Origin: Loripinus fragilis | Taxonomy: Eukaryota > Mollusca > Bivalvia > Lucinida > Lucinidae | DNA length: 64,000 nucleotides | Assembly (NCBI GenBank): GCA_964019695.1 | Contig: OZ026524.1 | Span: 66,304,223 to 66,368,222, forward strand | Direction of reading: 5' to 3' | In this document: piece after piece, positions 24,201-37,150 of the stretch | Position numbering within the stretch: the stretch's first letter is position 1 | Layout of the letters: each line of letters starts with the position of its first letter | Notes under the pieces: model-generated | Seen by the model: only the letters and a program-made list of their open reading frames with translations | Told to the model about the DNA's origin: nothing | Databases searched by the model: none | Position numbers and translations under genes: made by a program

Positions 24201-27200
24201 GTTTTAGAATTTTCGAAAATCCCCGCGGGGAAATTTTTCGCATGGGGAAAAAATCCCCGCGGGGATGGTGAAAAATCCCCGCGGGGAAATATTTTCCCCG
24301 CGGGGATTTGCAAATCCCCGCGGGGATTTTGACCTTTGTCGTGGAATATTTTCTAGGTCATTACAGATTTTAAGCCAAAAACCTATAGAATTTCCTCAGT
24401 AGGGTCTATTCTACTGGAATTAAGTCACTTTAGCTTTCTATGTCAACTAAAAGTACTAGGTCATTTTGCCAAAAACTGGTTTGGCAAAAAAATTCCGGTG
24501 GCAGTTGCTATATAATTCCCAATTTCTTAGCTCTACATTTTGGTGAAAATTTCATAAAAATCTGAACAAAAATACCAAAGTTACAGATGCATGATAATTT
24601 GAATAAAAATGTGAATGAAAACATGTTTTCATTCACATTTTTATGCAAATTTTCACAAGTTTTTCTTATGGGCCATATGTAACAGCTTTACACTGCTTAA
24701 TGGGGGTCCAGTTCTTATAGACTCAATCAATTTTTCCCCAATTCTGTGGCCCAAATGCTTTTTCCCCAAAATCAACAGGCCCCTGGCCCCAACTTCAGAA
24801 AGATTGGAAAATCCCTGGTAGATGTATGGAAAATTTAAATGTTTAGAAATCTAATACAGAGCTGTCTCTCATGCTGTGTTTGGGGTCCATAGGACTGTGT
24901 TATAAGGGAACCATGTTATAATGGGACACATTTACAAAGGAATTATAGGAAAATGACCATTCAACGGTCATTTTCCTATAATTTCTTTGCTAAAATCCTT
25001 GGTAAAATAATTTAGGATCCACATCATGGCTGAGTTATTAACTTTATCCAAGTCTGTGTTATAATGAGATGTGTTATAAAGAGGCTGCACTGTACATGTA
25101 AATTCTATGATATTTCAGGGTGTTAAACAAAGATCCCTACAACAGCCATTGTCTACCTCTTCATATATCTGTTTTAGTAGAATTAAAGAAATCTAATAGT
25201 AAGTTCCTTTATGTCAAATTCTAATGCACTTGCTTTTGTAACGCAACATCTGATTGGATAATGTAGAAAATTTGCCACAGTATATCCTGCCATATACTGT
25301 CGGAAATAGTTTGATGTCATTAATTATGTCACATTTCATTTGATGACATACACCTTTGTGCGGCTTTATACGGCTTGCAACTCTCCAATTTGAGATGAGA
25401 TTGTAAAGGCGCATTATAAGGGGGATATCTATCTTAAAAATTTTAATTTGGGGGAGGTATATTGTCGGATATACGTTCAGAAATCACAGAAAATATGTTC
25501 GGAAAAACGTGATTTCCGAAAAACGTGATTTCGGAACGAATATCTGACATAATACAGTTATACCCTAATTGTGATTCTGGTGAAACCTGTCTCTATGAGA
25601 TTTTTCGAGTGAATTATGGTAATGTTCTAAAGTTTTGAGTACTAGTTGCCTGCTAAAAAAGGTCAAGACAAACAGCACTGAAGAAGCGCTTCGGAGGGAT
25701 CAGGGTCTTCCCTGTTTACTATTCTGATAAGCTTCTTTGCGATTCCAGCCTTGATAACCATCATTTTATTTGAGAAACTAACAAGAAAGTGTTAGAAATT
25801 ATAGGACATTTCCCGTATGCCCATTATCTTATAACTCTTTGTTTGAGTTTATATTGAGAGATAACCATGTCCTATATTTTCATCAGCCTTGAAACAAAGT
25901 GTGTGAAAGTTTTCAGGATTTTCCCTGAATTCAGGCATTAGAATCATACAAAACTGTAAACTCTGAATACTTTGAATACAGTGAACAAAATGTGTGCATA
26001 CTGCAAACATGTGAATTTCACATATAAATATTTCATATATGTAAATTTTCACATGAACCATGGGTTACAATGTATGCATTTTGTACTGAATGCCATATTC
26101 TTGTCAGTAACATTTGTTGGAATTTTATAATTTTATAAAACTGGAGAAAATGAAACTCAGAAATGATTTGTAACTGTAGCAACCCCAGCTCTTTTTTTTT
26201 CAAGTGATCATATTCAATTGAATATTATACAACAGTTTCTTATTTGGAAGTATATTTTCTGAGAGGAAAACTATAAACATTTGGAGTTTCCTGACCTATA
26301 TCTCTTGACTGGATTATTCAATCAACAGAGCACATGCTGTATCTTAATCTCTAAGGGAGCGCAGTGGCTCAGTGGTAGAGTGCTTGACTCGAGACAGAAG
26401 GGCCGCTGGTTCGAGCCTCACCGGCATCACTGCATTGTGGTCCTTCAGCTCAAATCGAACAAAATCCCTAATCTCTTATATTTTTGCCCCGAATATATTT
26501 ACCCTATAGCAAAACTGGTCAAAGAGACACACTGTCAGCTGTCTTATGTCATAATGTGTGAACATTACAATTGAGTGATAATTACCCTAAAACATTGTTT
26601 CCCTAACAAAATTTACACCATTTTAAAGCTCATACAAGCCAATTTTGCTTGGTGAATTTTGAAAATATGAACCCTTCTCATGCTGAATATCTTAGTGCAC
26701 TACACTCCTCCCTATTTTTTTCCTGTTAACCTGCAGCATTCCAGTTGTAGTCATGTATTTTCAATCAGAGTGGAAAATAATGTGGATCCTGATCAGATGG
26801 CTTCGGCAGAAGCCAGCTGATCTGGTTCTACATTGTTTTCTAAAGAGCATACAGTAAAACCTGTGTAAAATGGCCACTCTCAAAAAGACCAAAAATTGGT
26901 TTTCAATACTGAATGTAATGCAGGTCAAAAGTATTGCAGAATGCTCCAAGGGGAGCATTCTGCAATGCTTTCGACCTTCATTAAGCTAGCAGTTGTCATT
27001 AAGATCTTTGTTTTGTCTATTTTTGAGTGACCATTTTACACAGGTTTTACTGCAGGATTCCCACAAGCTTGAAAAGTACTTGAATTTAGAGGCCTTTCTT
27101 GAAAAATCCTTGAAAATTAAATATGCCTTGAAAAGTACTGGAAAATCACTCAAAGGCCTTGAAAAGTCCTTGAATTATGTTTTCTGCAGGACTTAACACT

Positions 27201-30200
27201 GTTGATAGAGATCTAAATCAGTATGAAATTGTTGTGCAAATGCTGCACCAAATAAAGGCACAACAATTGTTTACTAATTCTCTAGTACCAATTTCTCTAT
27301 TATCTCAGTCTAGCATTTTTAAGTAGAATTTTAACACTTAAATCAGGATTTTTTATACACTTTTAGTCCTTGAAAACTATAGGATAGTCTTTAGAAGTCC
27401 TTGAAAATTCCTTGAATTTTACTCAAACCCCGTACTATATATCCAAGCTCAGCTGTACAAGGATTAACAGTTAGGCCAAAAAAGAAAATGTCTTGTTTCC
27501 GGTTACCCTACTGACCCTTATATTTTGGGGCCTACTCAAACTTTTTTTGAAGACTTTCGGGATATTAAAGTCTATTTTTAGACTGTTTTAAGGATTTTCA
27601 TACTTTTTCCGTACAATGAAGTTTTTATAAAAAAAAGTTTGCCTACCTACCGACCCTAAAAAATTTGGACATGTAACCAGAAACAAGGCATATTTTTCTT
27701 TTGGCCTTACTAAGACTGAAGACATGTGTCATATTTTTTTGGTTTCAGGTTTATTTTATCTTGCTCACAAGTTAGTTGATCTCTATCCCAATAAACCTGT
27801 AAGTATTTTGTACAGCAAAACCTGTGTAAAACAGCCACTCTCTAAAAAGGCAAAAATTGGTTTTCAAGACCAATTATTGCTTAATGCAAGTCAAAAGTAT
27901 TGCAGAATGCTCCAAGGCTTTTGACATTCATTTAGCTGCCAATTGTTATTAAGATCTTTGTTTTGTCTATTTTTGAGTGGCCGTTTTACACAGGTTTTAC
28001 TGTATGTTGGAACAGATGAATACGTCTCAAGGTGTACCTTTTAAAAAAGAACATCAGTTGTCACAGGGTTCGCACAGGCTTGAAAAGTACTTGAATTTAC
28101 TGGGCTGTCTTGAAAAGTCTTAGAAAATTAAATTTGCCTTGAAAAGTACTTGAAAAACACTCAAAGGCCTTGAAAAGTCCTTGAATTTTACCATTTACAG
28201 GATTATTTAACACTGTCTTTGGAGACCCCAATCAGTTTAAACTTGCCTTTTTTTTGGTGCAGCACCAAATAAAGATATGCTGCACCAAATAAAGGCACCA
28301 CAATTTTATACTAATTTTCTAAAACTAATACATATGGGAGGGCAGTGGCTCATTGGTAGAGTGCTTGACACGAGACTGAGGGGCAGCGGGTTTGAACCTC
28401 ACCGGTGTCACTGGGTTTTGTCCTTGAGCAAGAACATTAATCCTAGCTTAGTACTGGTTCAACCCCAGGAAGACCCATCTCTTTATAACTGAAAGATTGT
28501 TGATGGGACATAAAGAATCAAACAAAACAAACAAAATAAAACTAAAATCTTTAGAAATGCAGTCTAGCATTTCCAAAGTAGAATTTTAACAAGTGAATCA
28601 GTATTTTTCATAAGTTTTCAGTCCTTGAACACAGTAGGAAAGTCTTTTAGAAGTCCTTGAAAAGTCCTTGAGTCCTACACAAACTTGCCTGTTTGAACCT
28701 TGTGTCAAGAATTTAATACTTGAACTGCTGCTATTTGCCAAAGAATATTAAAGGGCATTTAGCGAATCTGGGGCCTTTATTTACGGACATAACAAAGAAA
28801 AATTTGGGGGGCTTCAATGAAGATCTATCCCTGAATCTTTTACTTACTAGACAGGTATGCTAACACTGGACTAAATTTTCAGTTTGTCACAAATGGATAT
28901 GTCACTTACCAGTATTACCATGGGTGAAAGTTTTCAGGATTAATCCTGAATTCAGGATTTTGAGGCTGACTTTCCATAGAAAGTCAGCCTCAAAATGCTG
29001 AATTAGGGAGATTATAAATATAGCTTCTCTGATTAATTTTCAGATTATCTAAACACAATTAACCATTTAAACATGAAATTATTCGTTTTTGTAGTCATCC
29101 TGCAAGTTTTGAAATTTGAATTTCTAAAGTTCAGGATTATGAAAATTTTGAACTTTCACCCATGTATTACTCAGGACTTACTTCAGGCTATACAATACAA
29201 ATGTAAGGCATTGGTAGTTTGAGCTTAAGATTGCTAATATTATGTTATCCATCAGTTTGAACATTTGTTTTGGGTGCTCAAAAGAACAGTTTCATAGACA
29301 GTTCTTTTGTGTACCTACAACATATGTTTTGCTTGAGAAATTAGAAATTAATTTCTAATTGTGCCCAGTGAGGAGAGGATCAGGGTGGGTGGATGGATGG
29401 ATGAATGGTTTAGCAAAACATTATTGTAAAAACATGACTTTTTTTATATATATATTGACACTTTTATCTTGCAATCATTGAATTTATCTAGCTACCTGCA
29501 AGACCAACTTATCTGGATTTCGCTCTTAAATTTAAAAGCGAAATCACTTCTCTTTTCCAAGTTTCAAAGGTGAAGTGGTGCAGAAAAAAGCACCTATTTT
29601 GCTTCAGTCGCCCCCTAGCGTGGTCCCTGTATCTGTTTTATTTTCAGGTTTCCTGGTTTGCTGTAGGTTGTTATTATCTTTTGATTGATAAGAGAGAACC
29701 AGCCAGAAGATATTTGAGGTAATTTTCAAATAATTGTTCTATAACAGTTTCTCTAATTGAGCCAGCACATGCAGTTTTGGTATTTATCATATGACATCCT
29801 GTGTGTATATATGTAAGCAACTTAAGGTATCTTCTTAGAACCAATGGTCTGTATTGAAAACAATTTGGCCCAAATGGTTACTAGGTGACCTTCTATAAAA
29901 GTAGCTAAAACAAGAATTTGATTCATCAAAAGCATGACCAACAGGGTGTGTGGCTGGTTTCCTTTACATGCAACTAGGGCTGCCACATTTACAAAATTTG
30001 GTAAACGTTTAGTAATACACGAGTTCCAGTAACCGAAACTATTCCGTTAACATGAAACTTCCAGATTTAATTTTTTTCTTCATTATGCAGATCGGTAAAA
30101 TCTGCGATATTTTTCATAAAAAAATCTCTTTGAAAAATGTACCTTGTGTGAATATTCGAAATGTTTTAGTTGTGTGTTGTGATAGAACTCATTTCAAGTA

Positions 30201-33200
30201 ATTGGAAAGTGATTTCAAAATGTCGACTCATACATTACCGACATTTTCTTCATTTAATGAGTTGACACACACTAGATATAATTGCCAATCATCACGTACG
30301 CATCAATACATACTCGGACAGGAACTAAACAATAAAAAAAACAAGTTTTAAGCCATGCACATTCACATGTGTCTCTACCAACTATTAAGACATGATTTAA
30401 CTGTTAAAAATGCAGGAGTATAATTGCCCCACCCAGTGACAGAGTGAGACGATATTCAGGACATTTTCATGGCCCATTGAGCATGTGCGTCGTAATTCTA
30501 ATTGCAGTAGATACTTTATCAAATACAGCAGATTCTGAGAAAACAAACAAACTGATTGATAATCCAGATCGGGATGTGACGTATCACTGTTTAAGAGAAT
30601 ATTTTTTATAAGAAAATGCTATTAATAGACAAGAGGCTGTTCACATGCTAAAGTTTGTGTAAATGGTAGGCCAATTTTGTAAACATTTATTGCAAAAACA
30701 CGAAACGGTACCGTTTACATGTGGCAGCCCTATATGCAACTTTTAACATCTACACCTCCTCCCCCCTCCCCTAAAAAATAATAAATTTGAGCCGTGTTAT
30801 GTGAATTCCAACAAATGTGGCATTTTGACATGAAATTACTCAGACGAGTCTGTGCAGCCTCCTTTTAAGCTTAGAAACTAAAAATGCTGTTCGGTCTGTG
30901 GTTTAACAGTCATAGAATATTCAAGCAACTAGCAAAGTCTCTGATCAGACTGCATGCAGACTGATCTGAGGATTCGCTGGTCGCACATACCACATTGTTG
31001 GAAATCATGTCACAGCTCATTTAAATTTGTCCGTCAAAAGACATGGTCTATCTAAAATGTGTCATCACCAGGGCTTGTTGCCAGTTTTCAACAGAAGTCT
31101 ATACAGTAAGCAATACTACTCAGGTTAGCAATTTTGGGCCACTTCACCCTCTTGTGCTGAATAAAATATCTGTGGTATGTGAATGAAATGATTTATATTA
31201 TACCCGTTTTTTTTTTTAGAAAAAAAGGGTATATTAATTTCGTGGTCCTTCGTCCGCCCGTACGACACATTTCTTGTAAATGTATCTCCTCCTAAACCGT
31301 TAGGGGTAGCAACTTCTAATTATGTAGTTTTGAATAGGTCACATGATGTAGAGGGTACTGGGCAACATTTTGTTTGACCTTGAGCCCAAGGTCAAAGGTC
31401 AAATAATGTATTTTCTTGTAAATGTATCTCCTCCTATACGGTTAGACGTAGCAACTTCAAACTTTGTAGCTGAATAGGTCACATGATGTAGAGGGTACTG
31501 GGCAACATTTTGTGTGACCTTGACCAAGGGTCAAGGTCAAAGGTCAGATAATGAAATTTCTTGCAAAGACATCTCCTCCTAAACCTCTTGACATAGCAAC
31601 TTCAAACTTTGTAGCTGAATAGGTCACATGTTGTAGATGGTACTGGGCAACATTTCGTGTGACCTTGACCCCAAGATCAAGGTCAAAGATCAAATAATGT
31701 ATTTTTTTGTAAATGTATCTCCTCCTAAACGGTTGGACATAGCAACTTCAAACTTTGTTACTGGATAAGTCACATGATGTAGAGGGTACTGGGCAACATT
31801 TTTTATGACCTTGACACCAAGATCAAGGTCAAAGGTCAAATATTGAATTTTCTTGTAAATGCTTCTCCTAAAGCTTTTGAAGTAGTAACTTCAAACTCTG
31901 TAGGTGCATAGGGCAACATTCCATGTGACCTTGACCCATAGGTCAAGGTCAAATAATGTGTTTTCTTGTAAAAGCATCTTCTCCTTAACCATGGGATGTA
32001 GCAACATCAAACTTTGCTGGTGCATAGGTCACATAAAGTCGAGGGTACTGGCCAATATTTTGTGTGACCTTGACCCCCTTGACCTTAGGGTCAAGATCAA
32101 ATAACATATTTTCTTGGTAATGCATTTTCTTAACCATTGGCTGCAGCAGCTTCAAACTTTGCAGGTACATAGGTCACAGGATGTAGAGGGCAATGCTTCA
32201 TGTGTCAAATATTTCTTGTAAATGCATTTCCTCCTGAACCGTTAGACATAGCAGCTTCAAACTTTGCAGGTGCATAGGTCATATGATTTAGAGGATACTT
32301 GGCAACTTTTCGTGTTTGTCCTTTACCTAAGATCAAGGTCAAACATGAAATAATTTACCTTCTTGAAAATGCATCTCCTCCTAAATGGTTGTACGTAGCA
32401 ACTTCAAACTTTGCAGTTGCTTTGGTTAGCTCAAAAGCGGGTATTTGTGATGGTGTACCAATGACTGAAATCTAGTATTAGCTTTGAATGAGTGTCATAG
32501 CATGACTGACTACTGTGAAATGTTTTCATTATGGTTAGAAGGAGCTGCTGGGGTATGGATAAACATCATGCCTGTAAACCAGGGATTGCAGGTTCGATCC
32601 ACAGCTTCTCCAGTCTGTTGGATGAGACTTTAAGCTGTGGCCTCGTCCCCATATGAACTTTGCTGCTGATGGGATGTTAAACCCAAACAAACAAACAAAC
32701 AATGGTTGTAAGTTACATACAGTTAAAACTGTTTAAAACGGCCACTCAAAAATAGACAAAGATGGTAGCTTAATGAAAGTCAAAAGTATTGCAGAATGCA
32801 TTCTGCAATACTTTTGACCTGCATTAAGCAATAATTGGTCTTGAAAACCAATTTTTGGTCTTTTTGAGAGTGGCCGTTTTTTACAGGTTTTACTCTACCT
32901 TGTAGCAAATGAAATATTTCTGTAGTACATTTGGGGGGGGGGGGCTCAGTGGTAGAGTGGAAGAGTGCTTGACTTGAGACGAGGGGCCTCGGGTTCGAGC
33001 CTCACCGGCGTCACTGCATTGTGTCCTTGAGCAAGACACATTTATCCTAGCTTAGTACTGGTTCAACCCAGGAAGGCCCATCCCTACATCACTGGAAGAT
33101 TGTTGAGGGGACGTAAAGAATCAAATCAAGCATACAAACATTTATTTCAGTAAAGCTACAACACTAGACAGACCCTATGGCCCAGCCTGGTTAGCATTTG

Positions 33201-36200
33201 GTCACTCGTTTGCAGCTGAGAATGAACATGATCAAGCCATGGCAGCCTACTTCACAGCTTCACAACTCATGAAAGGGTAACCCATTTTTTATACCCTGCC
33301 ACTTTAAAATGTGTGGGGTATTATGTTATACCCTCCATTCAAAAACTTGCGTTTGAGCATCTGTCTGTATGTCTGTCAGTCCATCAGCACATCATTTTCA
33401 CTCTATGCTTGGAGCATTTTTTAACCAATTTTCTTCAAACTTGGTATGAGAGTCGATATTGTGAAAGAATGTTCTGGGATTGCAGATGGGTAAATTATGA
33501 CAAATAAGTACAGAGTTATAGCCCTTGATTGACGTTAGAAATTTGTTTTCACTCTCTATCTTTGGCATTTTTTACCAATTTTCTTCAAACTGGGTATAAG
33601 AGTTGATATTGAAAAGTAGTGTCCCGTGGCGAGTATGTTGCATGCCTGCAGCGCTTTTATTTTCCCAATATTTTGAGGGTCCCTGTGAGCCTTAGTACCT
33701 CTGTTAAATGTTCCAGACTGTAAGGGTCCCACAGGTTTAGATAAATAAAAAAAAAAAGCATAAAATTGTAAATATTTTCTTACCTATAATATAAGGCATA
33801 TGTTTTGGGTGCTCAAAAGAACCCTCTCATTGAGACGGTTCTTTTGAGTACCCACAGCATATGTTTTGGATGAGAAATAAGAAAGCTTTTTTCCTGTTAC
33901 TCACTCTTAACTAAAGTCCTGGGTCCTAAAAGGTCCTAAACGGCTGTAAACCCCCCAAGGCTGGTGAGTATGTTTGACAGAGCCTCTGAAGTCACTGATA
34001 ACAAATAAAACCTTAGTATGCAGGCCGTTCGTTAAGAGTGTGTACCAGAAAAATAAGTTTCTTATTTCTCTACCAAAACATATGTTGTGGGTACTCAAAA
34101 GAACCGTCTCAATGAGACGTTTTTTTGAGCATCCAAAACATATGCTTATAATTATGAATAAGAAAATATTTACAATTTTACGCTGAAAATTTTTGTTAAT
34201 CTAAACCTATATTAGGATGATGGTGATGAATAATTTTGTCACATATACTGAGGGAAAATAGTTTAGCAATTAGTTATAATGAGTTTCCCCATAGGCGATC
34301 TTTTTAGCAATAGATATTTTTTTATTAGCAGGTGCCCAACCATGTCAGTTGTTTGAAAATGATCTAATGGCTACCCGCAAGAGGTCAAAAGAAACAAATT
34401 CCGATTTCATAGCAAGGATTTAATCTGCTGGGCATTTTAATTTCAAACGTTATCCAATTGAAAGGGAGGTAATCTGAACAAATATGATTTTCAACTAAAA
34501 ACAGTACAAAATTGGTGAACAAAACATTTAGTTTTAAACCGTTTTTCACTTTTTGGCTTTTAGGTCTAAACATTTGATGGAAAAATGAAACTTTTAGCAT
34601 AAAAATATTTGCTCTATTACCAGATAAGCTGTTTAAGCAAGGGGGCTTGAATTTGGACTTTACATTATGTGAGATGCCAACTGGTTAATTTCATGGTACT
34701 CGTAAACGTTTGTTAACATATATTTTTGATATTATGAAATTAAAAATCCTATTTCTTCTAAACTGTGAATCTCCAAAGTATATTGCTAAACTTTTTTCCA
34801 TCAGTATATTTTATGCAATACTTTCTTTTTATAATACAGGCTTCTATCAATATATGACCATTACATCATGGGAGTGCTAATTTTAAAATTTTGGGGAAAT
34901 GAATGCTCATTGACTATTCAATTGAATGCTCAAAGACTCTATCAAAAAGTGCAGACCCAGAGCAGACTGATCAGGGTCTTCCATGTTTGCCTCTCTGACA
35001 AGCATTTTGTGAATTCCAGCCCTGAAAACCAACATTTTATTGAGAACAGAAAGAGAAAAGCATGGATATTCCTAGGATGGGCCCAATCCATTTTGTGTGA
35101 AAACTAATAATCTTTAGCTAAAATGGACTTCATTTTTGGCTGGGCCCCTTTAACAAGCTATTCAAATCTCATGTCAATTATGCTCTAATGTGGATATTAA
35201 GGATTCTTGGGCCAATCAAATTTTGCAAAGGGCCCATAAAATTTCAAATGGCGCATTAAAATTTGGAAATTTGCATGTATTTGAATGGGATATGGGCCAT
35301 TGGCCCATTTAAAGGGCCCATCATCATTTTGGGCTAGGATTATCCCTGGAAAAGTGTTTGAAATTTTAGAACATTTACTGTAACTGTTGATTTTTTTGTT
35401 CCAGTTGTCATCTACCAGCTTTGTACATAGGACTAGAGTATGGATTAACAAACAACGCCAAGTTAGCAGAGAGGTTCTTCAGTCAAGCATTAAGTATAGC
35501 ACCTGAGGATCCCTTTGTGTTACACGAGATGGGTGTGATAGCCTTTCAGAATGAAGAGTAAGTTACTCTCTTACAACCAGGCAACCGCCAAGTTAGCATT
35601 TCATTCCAATGAAATATCTAAAGATAGCTGTCAATAATATAAAATTGGCTATCTATTTTTGGCATCCAGGTGCAGGCCAAACTACACAAAAACTTGTTCA
35701 TTTCTACATGCTCATGACACTGAAACATAAAAAAGTGGTTGAGAAATTAATGGTGAAAAACTTTCATTTATTGGTTTGACATATGTTGTAGATGCACATT
35801 GGAATTGCCTCTAAGAGGCAACTCCAATGTGTACCAACAACATATGTTACTGAAAATAAGGAAAACTGTTTATCAAGAATCATGTCCATTAGTTTTGCCC
35901 TTTGGATCATCTCAAGCTGCCAATCACTTTTAAAATACCTGTCACAATATGACAAATTGTTTATATTTACATGACAGCTAAATCACCAAATTTGGTTTCA
36001 TGAACTACGCTTTTGCTAAGCTGGTAGCTTTGCAAGGTTGTAATACTGTGTTATGAGTTGTGTGTTTACTAGCCTGTTCTATATGATAAAGTTGGGTTCA
36101 CATAGGAATGGAACCGAGGGCTTTCTTGAAATCTTCTGCCATATAAGTGCAGAAAAAAAGGCTTGGAAATGAAAGCAAAGTTTAACACTATTTTATCTTT

Positions 36201-37112
36201 TTTATTGTAGCATATGCTTTGCCAAATTAAGAAAAGACAGTTTTATAGCAGTTACTTACCGTAGCAATTTTCTCCTTTTTTTATCATTTTTGTACTAATG
36301 GCCACCTCTAAGCATACGTCTTCTTTTTGACCAGCTTTATATCACAAGTGAAATCTAATTGTGCAAAAGCACCTTTATAAGCGCATGCACCTGTTCAACA
36401 GTCACCGAATTTTTATCCCACTTTGTCAGAACATCTCTATTATGCAGCCATTATTAAACAGTTAATCCGATTTGATTAAGGTCTGCATTTCAGTTCAAAT
36501 TTTTGGATCTATTTGGATGCAGAATTAAAGTGCAGATGCCTAACATTGTACATTTAAAAACTTTGTAAAATTCTTTGGATATAATAAGAAAGAAACAAGT
36601 TTGAAAAATTGTGCACAGCCATATAAAGTTAACATTATACTATATTAACACAGAGTTCAAAGTCGAAAATATTTTTCTGATCAATACCCACTTTGATTTG
36701 AAGTGCGCATCCCCCCCCCCCCCCCCCTGTTTTATGAAAACAAATATAGTGATCCCTAACATTGCACACTCTCTACAAAATTTTCAATGACTTCTCTTCA
36801 ATGAATTACTATATAAAAATATGCCAGGGAAAGTAACACCAGGCTGTTCTCAACAATCCACATTTAATACTAATTTTTATGAAATGTGTTTTAAAGAGAT
36901 AATTTTACAAAACATATTAAAAGAAAATCTATAATTCCTTCTTAAAGTTCTAAAGTTCCTAGGTTTTGCTTGTTTGAGTTGATGCTTTATGTTCCAGTCC
37001 ACAAGTATTCAGTCATGTTGGGACATGCTTCTGTTTTCCTTGTTTGAACCAGTACTAAGCAATGGGTCAACCAATCCATCTATCACCAGTTTATTACTCT
37101 ACAGACTCTACA

Positions 37113-37150
<38 letters not shown>

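Noticed and set aside
23864..24332. CRISPR-like array
   Set aside because: Spacing is irregular, repeats are 12 bp and the context is animal intron.
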